NCBI GenBank assembly: GCA_004352715.1
Contig: SCFE01000072.1
Coordinates: 1,089,530-1,153,529, forward strand
Length of the DNA stretch: 64,000 nt
Origin: Hofstenia miamia
Lineage: Eukaryota > Xenacoelomorpha > Acoela
Reading direction: 5' to 3'
Part shown: positions 1-12,052 of the stretch, piece by piece
How positions within the stretch are numbered: the first letter of the stretch is position 1
Layout: every line of letters starts with the position of its first letter
Made by a program: the position numbers and the translations under genes
Notes under the pieces: generated by a model
The model's database searches: none
Seen by the model: the letters and a program-made list of their open reading frames with translations, nothing else
Told to the model about the DNA's origin: nothing

Positions 1-170
1 CATTATAATTAAATAATCAATAAACAAATAGTAAAATAAGTTGGTTTCAGAGAATACACTTCATCAATCTTACATTTAGTTGCTTCAATTTATACTATAA
101 ATCAAAACAAATAACTGCAGCTTTTAAAATTTAAATTTGCATAGACTACATTGCATGTTTTCACTAAAAT

Positions 171-581
171 GGGGGAGTTTCACGAAATTTAGATTTTTTT
201 TAAAATACACTTATTCTATATATTTTAGGCTGAAAATCACGAAAAAGAGGGTGCCAGGCATCAATTGTTTGTATATTTAGAGAAAATTAAGGTTTTGTTA
301 ACTAATCCCATTACTTATTTGCTATTGGTTTGACGTCATTCCTGCTGTTCACAGGCTCATAGTATATGTTCGAATACAGCAATAATGTATATACTCTTGC
401 TAATACTTGCAATATAAAAACTATAATTGACGTGTAATATGTTTATTGTAGCTTTTTATTAAAACAATTTGATTTGCTTTTTGTTTTTGTAAATCAAGGA
501 ATGAATGTTTTGCATTAGTAAAAGCACTAGTAGTATTTCACAAATTGTTTTTCATTTACTATTGTTGTTAAAGTATTTGCT
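171..581 (+). repeat. Left arm of a 411 bp inverted repeat
   Basis: This segment reappears as its reverse complement at 1718-2128 with no length change (411 bases in each arm) and almost no mismatches. It begins with GGGGGAGTTTCACG. The first ~190 bases also occur as a direct copy from 592. No open reading frame of note lies inside. It may be an arm of a foldback-type DNA element or a locally inverted repeat; no target-site duplication was identified. Confidence 0.85.
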
Positions 582-591
582 CCTCATTAAT

Positions 592-835
592 GGGGGAGTT
601 TCACGAAATTTAGATTTTTTTTAAAATACACTTATTCTATATATTTTAGGCTGAAAATCACGAAAAAGAGGGTGCCAGGCATCAATTTTTTGTATATTTA
701 GAGAAAATTAAGGTTTTGTTAACTAATCCCATTACTTATTTGCTATTGGTTTGACATCATTCCTGCTGTTCACAGGTTCATAGCCTATGTTCAAGTGCAG
801 TGATGATGTCTTTACTATTGTTAATACCTGCGATA
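592..835 (+). repeat. Partial direct copy of the arm repeat
   Basis: A second copy of the arm sequence starts 421 bases after the first in the same orientation. About 190 bases are nearly identical; after ~783 similarity drops sharply. The uneven decay suggests that one part was copied or homogenised more recently than the other. Confidence 0.8.
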
Positions 836-1389
836 TAATAAAAGAGTTTATATCTATTGCCAATGGCTGCTATATCAATATTTACCATTTGTAATATAGT
901 AGTTAATTCTCAAATATATTTTTTAACATGAAAATAATTCCATTGTATTGTATGTTAAATTAACTGTTTGAAATATATAGTTCCTTCATTGAACAGTTTT
1001 ATGAGCAAATTTACATTTAATAATCGAAAGTTTTTTTAGTTTATATGGAGAAAGCAACTTACTGTGCATATCGATTTTTTTTCAAAAGCACCAGTTTTTA
1101 ATTTGCCTGGAGTTTACTAACTACATAAAGGCAATTTTGTTGGCTACATCATCATTGCTATAATGCTTTGTCTATATTTATATTTATATATATATATATA
1201 GAATATATTACAGTGCTAGTTCACAACTTTTTGAAATTTTTCACATTAAAAATTATGTCTACAATATGCAGATTCGTATTGTAATTAACACATCTGTATT
1301 TACAGAAGACTGTAGGTTAAACTCCTACTAAATCTCATGAATATTGAATTAATTATGATATTGAACATCATTAATATTAATTATAATAA

Positions 1390-1455
1390 TGAACAAGCCG
1401 GATTTGAACCAGCAACCTCATTGGAATGAGTGTGATTCCATTTCACCATTGTTCA
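1390..1455 (-). tRNA. tRNA-like sequence (Trp-CCA-like), probably a degenerate tRNA or tRNA-derived element
   Basis: On the minus strand a 7 bp acceptor stem pairs perfectly (TGAACAA with TTGTTCA). A 4 bp D stem (GTGA/TCAC) and a 5 bp T stem (GCTGG/CCGGC) enclose the loop TTCAAAT. The internal Pol III promoter elements look intact: a box A-like TGGTGAAATGG and the box B GGTTCAAATCC. The anticodon arm reads CTCA-TTCCAA-TGAG, which would present CCA (tryptophan), but the loop has 6 rather than 7 bases. The whole is 66 nt, shorter than the usual 72-73, so it may be a pseudogene or the head of a SINE. It lies inside the loop of the 171-2128 inverted repeat. Confidence 0.5.
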
Positions 1456-1717
1456 ATGATTTACTAATATAATAGCACAAAACAAATTGACTTCAGAGAA
1501 CTTGAACTGAAACCTAGAAAAAAAATAGTTTCTTAGTAGCACCCTAAGCACCAAAGAACCAATAATTAGGGTTTGCAATAATTGTTGACAAGCATTTCAG
1601 TACAAAGCAATATTAATATCTCATTGAAGCAAACAAAATCAAATTATCAAATGACATATTGCAAGTCTGAGAGTGGAAATGAAATATGTAAACTACTTGT
1701 TTGTGCAATTAAATGTA

Positions 1718-2157
1718 AGCAAATACTTTAACAACAATAGTAAATGAAAAACAATTTGTGAAATACTACTAGTGCTTTTACTAATGCAAAACATTCATTC
1801 CTTGATTTACAAAAACAAAAAGCAAATCAAATTGTTTTAATAAAAAGCTACAATAAACATATTACACGTCAATTATAGTTTTTATATTGCAAGTATTAGC
1901 AAGAGTATATACATTATTGCTGTATTCGAACATATACTATGAGCCTGTGAACAGCAGGAATGACGTCAAACCAATAGCAAATAAGTAATGGGATTAGTTA
2001 ACAAAACCTTAATTTTCTCTAAATATACAAAAAATTGATGCCTGGCACCCTCTTTTTCGTGATTTTCAGCCTAAAATATATAGAATAAGTGTATTTTAAA
2101 AAAAATCTAAATTTCGTGAAACTCCCCCATTAATGAGGAGCAAATACTTTAACAACA
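1718..2157 (-). repeat. Right arm of the 411 bp inverted repeat plus junction
   Basis: Positions 1718-2128 are the reverse complement of 171-581. A further ~29 bases, to 2157, match the reverse complement of 563-591. The right arm therefore carries a piece of the junction seen between the two direct copies on the left, so it was copied from a tandem arrangement and not from a single unit. Confidence 0.85.
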
Positions 2158-2542
2158 TTTTGTCAAATGGTTTGCTAATGGCATTTGCTCATGCATTTGT
2201 ATATTAAACCTTAAGTAGTTAATCAATGCTAAATAATTTTTCTTTTACATTTTTTTCTGCTTTTAGTTTTAACAGCTTATTTTGATGGATTATGCTACAA
2301 TGGCTTGGTCTTTTACTCAAGAAGCTCTGGTCTTTTTCTTTCAAACAACATCTGTGCTTGTGAGTTCTTCCATTGTAGTTCTTTATATTCCTGTTTCTTT
2401 GTCAATTTTAGCATGGCTTCCAGTTCTGTGGACTCTGTCTCATTGCACTGTAGGAATTTAAATCTTTTTCAAGACTGTATTGAGCATTAGCAGTTAGTTG
2501 AATCTCAAAGTACTTTTTGTGCAACCATATCCTCTCAGTGGA

Positions 2543-2557
2543 ATCATCATCATCATT

Positions 2558-2589
<32 letters not shown>

Positions 2590-2625
2590 AATCATCATCA
2601 TCATCATCATTATCATCATCATCAT
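2543..2625. repeat. ATC trinucleotide microsatellite
   Basis: About 27 units of ATC/CAT with a few interruptions (TTATC, ATAATC). Confidence 0.95.
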
Positions 2626-5600
2626 GTGCACATCAATTGCCTCTGAGGGTACTGTAGCATCTGCTATCCAGTGCTAACTCATGTTGATCACTTCCTTTAG
2701 AATGTAATTCAGTGTTCATTGCAGGTAGGGATGTACTCTTTACTAACTGTGTTGATTCATTATTACTTCTAATTAACTTTAATTAACTGTATCATAATCA
2801 AACACTATTTAGGTGTGGACTGAGTGCTGCAGTTTCCTTCAACTTGATCTTTTCTTGAGGCCTCTGGCAAACTCTGATCTCTGAACCTTCCAACAAGTAT
2901 TCACCTTTGTTATCAGGGGATTGTTTCCAAGTCTCAGCTCAACAAAGTAAATTATGTGTTCCCTATCCTACTCAGTGCAACTCTCAAGGCTGGATGCAAC
3001 TGACTTAAACTCAAATTTGAAATGTGTACTTTGTACTTGCAACCAGGCAGGGTCACTAGCTGTGCAATAAATAATCATTTTGACATTAACAAAAATTACT
3101 GGCTTGAATTAATTTAAATAACTAAATAGATAATGACTTGCAGCTTCCTAACTTACATTTAATCAATGCTACATACTTTGTCTTATTATCAGTCTATTCA
3201 TAGGTGACCTATGTAGTCTAATTAATATAAAATATAATAACCTAAGATGGGTTGTCCAACCATTTCCTTGATAGTTTTCTTATTGCGTACATGTTAATGA
3301 GAGTATCAGTAGTCAGCTAAACAGAGAAAAACTTCTAATTGTATCCCTAGCATATATGCACTTTTGTGGCTTGGATCAAGGACCCTCAAATCACTCCCAA
3401 TATGTGCCCTCACCACTACTAATGCATTAACCATTTAGGTTGACATTGTTTAGTAATAATCAAAACAAATTTAATCTAAAGATAAGATTTCTGAAGAATT
3501 CACTTCAACAGTTTCTCCAATTGATTTCATGCTATTTATAGTTTCTAATCCAAAAGTACCTGTTGAATTTGAATTTCAAATCATCTGCCAATATGGCTGA
3601 AAAATAATGGAAGCATTAGGGTCTGTCTCACTTCTCCCAAACTCACTTCCCCTAAGTCTGACATCACAAAATACTAAATACCATTAGAGACACAATTTCA
3701 ATGAAATTGCAATTAATATATTTGAATAAATATATGTATTTCTTTAAACTCTATTTTGATTAGTTTTCTATGTAGTTAAGATTGCTGAAATATGGAATTT
3801 CAAGTAAATATATGTAAATATGTTCTATAATTATAAATGTTGAGGTTCACCATTTGCATTTAGTAAACATTTAGAAATCCTTGAAAATCTGTTTAGATTT
3901 AAAATAGAAATTTAATTATATTGATTATTTTTGTAGTTTGTACTTTATTGTAATAGGTAATAATTTTTTCAGCATTCATTCATTGTTTGTTTGCTAATTT
4001 TTTATTATATATCTGATAGTTTTCCTGATCAGATAGTATTTGTTGTTTGTGCTGACAGACTATTCTATTCTTTTTTGCAGGAATCAAGAGTTGTTTATAA
4101 ATTTGAAAATGTTGAATGTAATTTTTTTATATGCATTTTACTAGATTGCAGAATTAGCCTGGTAACAATGAGTGGGAGTCAGCTCTCTCATAACTCCCCT
4201 GTATTAAAAGCAGTTAATACTATATTATTTGAGGGGGACCAGGAATCTGGAAAAATTGTAATAATGCATCAAATTGGTTTGCTATTTACAAATACAATGC
4301 AGAAATTTATATCATCCAGGTGTTAAACAAAAATCACAATAAAGGGATGTTAGCAGTAGCTTTAATTCTGCATTATATTTTGCAAGAAAACAAATAGCCT
4401 TCGAAAAAATTGGCATTTGAGAATCAGCTAAGGAACTATATTTCTGTATTATCTGGTTTATCAGAAAAGTATTAAGTAGGGCACCATATGCACATTTGTA
4501 GTAAAGTATAGAAATCCAATGTTTGAAGGCATTATTGATTTCTTCTTTCAAAAATTGATGGTCCCAAATATGCATATCTAGCATCAGAACAAGAAAAAAA
4601 TGAATTAAGATTTCTGATCACAGAGAGCACAATGCTATCCAAACCATTTTACAAAAATTGGATGTGGCATTTTGTGAAGCATATTTTACCAGCCATTTGA
4701 AATTGTAGCCATTTCCCTGTTATTTTCATTCCAATTTTTAAAAACTTATTTAAATACAGTTTTCTAGTGAATTTATAGTCAGGAGGGAGAGATTTATCAA
4801 TTCTGCTTTCCATGACTAAGTGTAAGCTTAATCAGGCACATCAATTCCTTGTCTGATGTCATTGGATTAAATGTGATTTGACAAAATTGAAACAAGAACA
4901 TTTTTGCTCCTCTGTGTGGAACTCATTGTTCACAAATCATTCTTCTGCACAAATTTATAATCAGTATTTATATTTGTATTTTGATGTGAAACCTCATCTT
5001 TCTCATTGTTAGATGACAGTATCAAATTGTGGGTCTAATGATTTTCATTTTAATGATCTTTAGTTAATTACCTGTTGATCAACTATGATGAATATCAGTG
5101 CCACATAGGCTAAAAGAATTCCACATCCAACATAAGAAAAATTTTGTGTTTTCAGGAATAATGTTTAGTAAAAATTGTCTTTCAATGCTATGATTTAAAA
5201 GTATAACTTTTTTTGCTATTTACTCTTAGATTGTCTTTAGGTTTCAACCCATAAGGGGGAGAAGGACTGCTAGGTTAAGCATGTAATATTACAAAAACAC
5301 AATTTAGAATTTTTATAACATAATTTTCTCCACAGTGTAAGTAAAGAGCATCTCCCCAAATCATACATTAAATTTTATGCAGTAAGCAAGTTAATGTAGT
5401 ATGAAGTAATGACAGAGAATTTAAGTTGAAATTTGTACCATTAATACCAACTGTAAATTATTTGTTTGCAGTAATTTGCAAGCGTATTCTTCAGACTATT
5501 TTATATTAGAAAAAGTGAGTGTGTTGCCAGTTTTCATCATAAAGAACATTACAATTTTCTCACTAAAATAAATATATATTTGTTTTTTACATATACTTAT

Positions 5601-7425
5601 CTGGAAACATGGTCATATTTAAGGAAATAAACTAACATACAATTTTGGTCAGAAAAAGGTTAATTTAAACCTATATTTGTGTTAAATGCCTGAAAACTTT
5701 TAATTTTAAGTCCAGTGGTTGCAGGTAGCATCACAAAAAATTAAGCAGTTGCCATTATGTGGTTCCTTTATCAAGATAAACAAACAGGTAATTATTTATG
5801 ATGAATTCTCTGGTATAAATTCATCACTTCATGGATGCCATGAAAACACAAATAGAATGTGATAGATAAGTAGCAACACTGTTTGACCTGCAATATTTCT
5901 ATTTCATTGATTGTTCAAGTCAAGTTTGGTTTGTCCTGGTTGAACCCCAATTCAGTTGTGTATTAATTTAAATATAGTTAACTTGGCTTCCCATAGCTTC
6001 TTTTAAGAAAAGTGTTAATTACTGAAAACATGAAATAGGTTTTCAACTATGAGTAAGCAAAAAGGGTTTTTAATGCAACTTCTGTGGCACCTTTTCTGCC
6101 CCACCATTTGAACAATAGATCATTTCCATTGTTGGGTGTATTGGAGAGATGCTGTATGACTATCTCATGGTGATGATGGTGTTATAGTAACAATTACTAT
6201 TGACTGTACATGTCAAACACAGATGAGTTATATAAGCTTACTTAATTGATTATGCTACAATGACCATATAACACAATTGTCAACTACATCAAAATTAATT
6301 ATTTAATATAATAATTATTCAATAATTGTTAATTGTAATTTATTATTAATTTATCATTATTACTTGATAACAGAAAGCAATAAAAGTAACAAGAATAAAG
6401 TAAAAAGAAACTAAGCCAACTCACTAGCTGGTAATCCTCATCCACAGTGAGAAATTGCTAACCATAGGCATTTGCATACATAAGTGAAGATGATCCTTTA
6501 ACTTATTAAGCTTGCATTAATAGATCACTGATTAAAGAAGTTTTTGTTAATCTGATATATTGTATTGTAATGAAGTATAACATTCAACTATTCACAAAAA
6601 GATCAATCAAATAAGAAAACAATCTTAATAAAGGATGTTACAAAATGGCTAGGCAACTTAATCACTATTTTGCAATGCAAAATCTTAAAATACACAAGAT
6701 ATTAAATCTTAGTTCTTAAATAAAATCAGAAATTTGAAAATATGATTAATTAATAGTGAAATAATAATTAATTAAATACTACTAAGTTTCCTTGATGAAC
6801 ATTTAGATAAACTTTTGCCTCCTGCTTTTTCAAGAGGTATTAAGATTTAAGTTGATGTTACATGATAGGTTTTGTGCTAGAGCAAAACACTCAAGTTAAA
6901 TGCATCTGTTCCTGCACAGAAAAATTGCAAGATAATTACTCTCTGAGCATGTGCTGGGGCATGAGTTCATTGTGTACCTTCCTAAAATGCACTTAACATA
7001 GTTCTTTGTCCTGGGACAAAGCCCAACATGTACCATCCACTTTAAGCAAAAGTTTATCATTTTTACAAAGCCTAAATTGCATTTGTTAATAGTACAATGA
7101 CTACTTGGACTTCTCCTTCTGTGTGTTCAAATTTTGAGTTGTACAGTACTGTTAAGTAAAAAGTAATCAGTTCCTTTTCTGAAATTTGTCAATCTAGTTT
7201 GCTTACAAACAAAACAATTGATATTAATTGATAGTATTCTAAACTGAAATTATTTCAATTAATTAATATACATATTATTGAGGTGGTGAAGTTTCTATTT
7301 TTTTAAATGTCTCTTACCATTTCTGTTATAAGGTTAAGCAGTATGAGTAAAATCATTTATTACATTTGGTGTCTCATCTGGTATCATTGGTTGTGTTCTA
7401 TGCATATTAGACTTAAGACATCTTT
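2626..7425. other. 4.8 kb without a supportable gene
   Basis: Only short open frames occur here (111 codons on plus at 3991, 90 codons on minus ending at 4312). Neither shows a recognisable motif, signal peptide or splice context. It may hold very old decayed transposon sequence, since a gypsy integrase remnant lies just to its right. Confidence 0.6.
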
Positions 7426-7725
7426 TTACATATTTTTCTCCCAATAGTAGCTTTCTTTTGATAGAAGGATATTCTTTTCAATTCTTTTGTGTGCAGCATG
7501 AATGAGTTCAAGAAGTTCGTATTTCATGGAATGTATGATTATTCTGTAGCCCTTTAGAATGATTCCATTAACTATCAATAGTTCATATCTTAATTTCCAA
7601 TATAGACTTAAATCCTGATCCTTCTGTGGTAACCCTTCTGCCCAGCCATTTTGAATAAATGACATTACCCTGGACAGTTGAGAATTCCATTTCGCAAAAT
7701 GAAAATTCAAAGTAGGATTATCAAT
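7426..7725 (-). pseudogene. Ty3/gypsy pol remnant, integrase zinc-binding region
   Basis: The minus-strand frame (94 codons from its first ATG, open slightly further upstream) resembles the linker before the integrase HHCC zinc domain of gypsy-like pol. It contains FIQNGW, then YWKLRYELLIVNGIILKG (the 'fr.eL.v.dGil.rG' segment), then ELLELIHAAHKRIEK, where the HxGHxG box would be, then YYWEKNM (usually YYWPGM). The first His of the HHCC motif is present. The second is altered (HKR-I for GHLGI) and the CxxC pair is not seen. Reverse transcriptase, core integrase and LTRs were not found nearby, so this is a scrap of a dead element. Confidence 0.65.
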
Positions 7726-7733
7726 TTCTTAAT

Positions 7734-7735
7734 TT

Positions 7736-7778
<43 letters not shown>
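7734..7778. repeat. TA dinucleotide microsatellite
   Basis: A run of TA repeats with one phase break. Similar short TA runs occur at about 10408-10433, 11932-11962, 15859-15882, 17076-17096, 26780-26808, 33487-33515, 40013-40069 and 51756-51788. Confidence 0.9.
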
Positions 7779-7781
<3 letters not shown>

Positions 7782-8378
7782 CATACAGAAATTTAAGAAA
7801 TCGCTTGTTGATCATTCGAAATGAGACGCAACAAAAGTGATTTCTCAATTATTTTACAGCAAACTGAATTTTGAAATATTTGTTATGAGTGAAATGAAGT
7901 CAGCACAATAAATAAATTTTTTAAAATGGAATTTGAAAATTATTCAAATATGATGTTCAAAGCAGTAAAATATGTAGAGTAAAATAATTTCATAAATATC
8001 AACCATTGTGTTGTCTTAATTTATTAAACACCAACATAACATGACATAACTCTCTTTATTGACCAAGTTCAATATTTAATCTTTAAAGGACTCTTGAAAG
8101 AAATGGTCTAACATGTTAGTCTATGACAATAGAAAGCTTGACTGTGCTGATTTCTTCCAGAATTTTTAGTCTATGTTCTTTAACAGTCATAGACCCTAGG
8201 GGCCTATTAAAAAATTCTTCTGTTCTACTACGTAGTTGAGACTTTGCATGGACTTTCATTGCGCTTTAGAGACTTTCAAAAGGATTCAGCATTGGTGAAT
8301 ATGTAATATGGAAATATTGATGTTAGATTCATCAATCCATAATATTTGGTAACCTTCACATTCCCGATCCATTATTGA

Positions 8379-8522
8379 CAGTGGCGTACGCAGGGGAGGG
8401 GGACATGGTGGAATGTCCCCCCGTCAGGTTTGCAAATTTCATTTTGACTGGATAAATAAAAAAAAAATTCGTAAAAAATTGAAGATATTAAAATCTAGGA
8501 TCATGAAATGCATTTTTTAGGG
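8379..8522. mobile_element. Partial duplicate of the hAT-type MITE, cut by the gap
   Basis: Same sequence as 9716-9859. It starts with the same terminal CAGTGGCGTACGCAGG after ATTATTGA and runs into the N gap. It is best explained as an assembly duplication, not a second insertion. Confidence 0.8.
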
Positions 8523-9522
8523 NNNNNNNNNNNNNNNNNNNNNNNNNNNNNNNNNNNNNNNNNNNNNNNNNNNNNNNNNNNNNNNNNNNNNNNNNNNNNN
8601 NNNNNNNNNNNNNNNNNNNNNNNNNNNNNNNNNNNNNNNNNNNNNNNNNNNNNNNNNNNNNNNNNNNNNNNNNNNNNNNNNNNNNNNNNNNNNNNNNNNN
8701 NNNNNNNNNNNNNNNNNNNNNNNNNNNNNNNNNNNNNNNNNNNNNNNNNNNNNNNNNNNNNNNNNNNNNNNNNNNNNNNNNNNNNNNNNNNNNNNNNNNN
8801 NNNNNNNNNNNNNNNNNNNNNNNNNNNNNNNNNNNNNNNNNNNNNNNNNNNNNNNNNNNNNNNNNNNNNNNNNNNNNNNNNNNNNNNNNNNNNNNNNNNN
8901 NNNNNNNNNNNNNNNNNNNNNNNNNNNNNNNNNNNNNNNNNNNNNNNNNNNNNNNNNNNNNNNNNNNNNNNNNNNNNNNNNNNNNNNNNNNNNNNNNNNN
9001 NNNNNNNNNNNNNNNNNNNNNNNNNNNNNNNNNNNNNNNNNNNNNNNNNNNNNNNNNNNNNNNNNNNNNNNNNNNNNNNNNNNNNNNNNNNNNNNNNNNN
9101 NNNNNNNNNNNNNNNNNNNNNNNNNNNNNNNNNNNNNNNNNNNNNNNNNNNNNNNNNNNNNNNNNNNNNNNNNNNNNNNNNNNNNNNNNNNNNNNNNNNN
9201 NNNNNNNNNNNNNNNNNNNNNNNNNNNNNNNNNNNNNNNNNNNNNNNNNNNNNNNNNNNNNNNNNNNNNNNNNNNNNNNNNNNNNNNNNNNNNNNNNNNN
9301 NNNNNNNNNNNNNNNNNNNNNNNNNNNNNNNNNNNNNNNNNNNNNNNNNNNNNNNNNNNNNNNNNNNNNNNNNNNNNNNNNNNNNNNNNNNNNNNNNNNN
9401 NNNNNNNNNNNNNNNNNNNNNNNNNNNNNNNNNNNNNNNNNNNNNNNNNNNNNNNNNNNNNNNNNNNNNNNNNNNNNNNNNNNNNNNNNNNNNNNNNNNN
9501 NNNNNNNNNNNNNNNNNNNNNN
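8523..9522. other. 1000 N assembly gap with a 337 bp duplicate on each side
   Basis: The 337 bases before the gap (8186-8522) equal the 337 bases after it (9523-9859). The gap is exactly 1000 N, a placeholder length. The real distance may be zero or negative, with the two flanks being the same locus. Confidence 0.85.
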
Positions 9523-9715
9523 GTCATAGACCCTAGGGGCCTATTAAAAAATTCTTCTGTTCTACTACGTAGTTGAGACTTTGCATGGACTTTCATTGCG
9601 CTTTAGAGACTTTCAAAAGGATTCAGCATTGGTGAATATGTAATATGGAAATATTGATGTTAGATTCATCAATCCATAATATTTGGTAACCTTCACATTC
9701 CCGATCCATTATTGA

Positions 9716-9959
9716 CAGTGGCGTACGCAGGGGAGGGGGACATGGTGGAATGTCCCCCCGTCAGGTTTGCAAATTTCATTTTGACTGGATAAATAAAAAA
9801 AAAATTCGTAAAAAATTGAAGATATTAAAATCTAGGATCATGAAATGCATTTTTTAGGGTCTATTTTCTCAATATTTTCAAAAATTTTCGTTTGGCTTCG
9901 CCCCCGCATTGGGTAATGACGATGATGTCCCCCGTCAGAAAGTCCTGCGTACGCCCCTG
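9716..9959. mobile_element. hAT-type non-autonomous element (MITE), 244 bp
   Basis: The ends are inverted: CAGTGGCGTACGCAGG at the left and the complement of CAGGGGCGTACGCAGG at the right. The element is flanked by an 8 bp direct duplication, ATTATTGA (9708-9715 and 9960-9967), as expected for the hAT superfamily. There is no coding capacity. It interrupts the Tc1-type transposase and is younger than it. A related copy in the other orientation is at 51032-51280. Confidence 0.9.
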
Positions 9960-11138
9960 ATTATTGATTCGCTCTATAAGAACTGTTTCTCTTTGTTGAT
10001 GTCGGAATTTATTGTTTATTGAGGTGCATGACGTAAATGTTTAACAGTATACGCTATACCATCCAATGACTCCCCAATAGCTTGTTGAGAGACCTGAACG
10101 TTGAACATATTAAAAATATAATTGGACATTTCTTGAAGCGACATGTCGGGATTTTCTGCAATCAACTTCTCTAAAAACGTTTTAATCTCTGAAATTATCT
10201 TGTGACAATCTGAACCACGCTTTGGTTTCAGGGAAATAGTATCGATCTTCGGTAAGTCTCCATTTGCATACCCTATTGCGTATGCATCTTCTCCATTGTC
10301 AGCAGCTGTTATTACACGTTTCCATAATTCATTGGTAATTTTTGCTTATGGACCTCATCTTGACATTTTAATTTTGTCAAAAAATTCCCAGCATTTTTAA
10401 AAAATTGTATATATATATATATATATATATATGCAGAACATCAATATTACCATAATTTATATTTCCGCATTAAAAAATTAATAATCCTGCTTTGAATTTT
10501 TATTTGGCGAATTCGAATTTTCATTTGACGTGAGTTAAGGTCATCAAAAGTGCATTAACCTGCTGATGATATGCATCATTGACATGGTGTATTACCATTA
10601 CATGGCCTACTAGCTTAGAGAATAGTTTGGATTTGATTTGCGTACTTTGTCTATAATAAACATTTCCATTGGACCTAATGTTGATATCCATCAATTTAGT
10701 AAGCTGTTAACAATTGTCCTAGCTGTAATTTTCTTATCTGTACAACAACAATGTATAATAAGTTCTCATTTAAAATATCATTGCAGATGATGAAGTTTTT
10801 TTAATATATTTTTTAATACTGTTCATTCATTGGGGAAGCAATTTGCATTTCTTAGTGTCATAATTGACACTTGTTAATTATATATTCTAGGAAATCTATA
10901 TGTTTAGTCTGGGCATAGCTGCATCTCCATATTTGTATATGCGTCTATTTGGAAACATCCAATCCACAGTAAGACTGTTTCCAAGGATAGGCCAATGGTT
11001 TCTTTCAAAAATGTTCTTACAAACTTTGAAAATGAAAGTGAATTTTGTGCAGTGATTAAATGTAGGTAAAAACTAATTTTTAAAGTTAATCTTGAAATCA
11101 AAGTTATGTATTTGTTATATGCATATATATATATATAT

Positions 11139-11824
11139 NNNNNNNNNNNNNNNNNNNNNNNNNNNNNNNNNNNNNNNNNNNNNNNNNNNNNNNNNNNNNN
11201 NNNNNNNNNNNNNNNNNNNNNNNNNNNNNNNNNNNNNNNNNNNNNNNNNNNNNNNNNNNNNNNNNNNNNNNNNNNNNNNNNNNNNNNNNNNNNNNNNNNN
11301 NNNNNNNNNNNNNNNNNNNNNNNNNNNNNNNNNNNNNNNNNNNNNNNNNNNNNNNNNNNNNNNNNNNNNNNNNNNNNNNNNNNNNNNNNNNNNNNNNNNN
11401 NNNNNNNNNNNNNNNNNNNNNNNNNNNNNNNNNNNNNNNNNNNNNNNNNNNNNNNNNNNNNNNNNNNNNNNNNNNNNNNNNNNNNNNNNNNNNNNNNNNN
11501 NNNNNNNNNNNNNNNNNNNNNNNNNNNNNNNNNNNNNNNNNNNNNNNNNNNNNNNNNNNNNNNNNNNNNNNNNNNNNNNNNNNNNNNNNNNNNNNNNNNN
11601 NNNNNNNNNNNNNNNNNNNNNNNNNNNNNNNNNNNNNNNNNNNNNNNNNNNNNNNNNNNNNNNNNNNNNNNNNNNNNNNNNNNNNNNNNNNNNNNNNNNN
11701 NNNNNNNNNNNNNNNNNNNNNNNNNNNNNNNNNNNNNNNNNNNNNNNNNNNNNNNNNNNNNNNNNNNNNNNNNNNNNNNNNNNNNNNNNNNNNNNNNNNN
11801 NNNNNNNNNNNNNNNNNNNNNNNN
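11139..11824. other. 686 N gap starting in a TA microsatellite
   Basis: The left flank is a TA run (11121-11138) and the right flank is T-rich. Open frames that cross the gap are artefacts of N translation. Confidence 0.9.
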
Positions 11825-11926
11825 TTTTTTTCCTACCCTCAAGCCTGAATTTGCTCAGATGTAACAGCAAAATTTTTAGTTTTTGGTCAGATGAAATTTG
11901 AAAGTTTAAAATATATGTTACATCTG

Positions 11927-11966
<40 letters not shown>

Positions 11967-12052
11967 ATGATATGAATTCGAGTATATTTTTTTCACAAAA
12001 CTACATCCTACTTGCTGTGCATGGACAAGAATACATAGTCTTCTTGGATTCA

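Larger units (their letters stand above)
8116..10366 (-). pseudogene. Dead Tc1/IS630-type DDE transposase, split by a MITE and an assembly gap
   Basis: Read on the minus strand, the N-terminal part (10366 down to about 9968) has a helix-turn-helix region: GEDAYAIGYANGD, then LKPKRGSDCHKI, ENPDMSLQEMSNYIF, VSQQAIGESLDGIAYTVK and LRHAPQ followed by a stop where family members continue. A hAT MITE (9716-9959) interrupts it. Beyond the MITE comes WIDESNINI, matching the second-Asp 'DESxxN' block, then after a deletion SPMLNPFESL, matching the third-acid block 'SPxLNPxE', a stop codon, and a C-terminal tail ending at a stop at 8116-8118. The last part is present twice around the gap (8186-8522 and 9523-9859). 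Several stops, a frameshift and loss of most of the catalytic core make it non-functional. Confidence 0.75.

Noticed and set aside
8508-9596. Open frames of 340-360 codons on both strands
   Set aside because: They consist almost entirely of N. The same applies to long frames crossing the gaps at 11139, 33792, 41024, 44446, 50208, 55120 and 61518.
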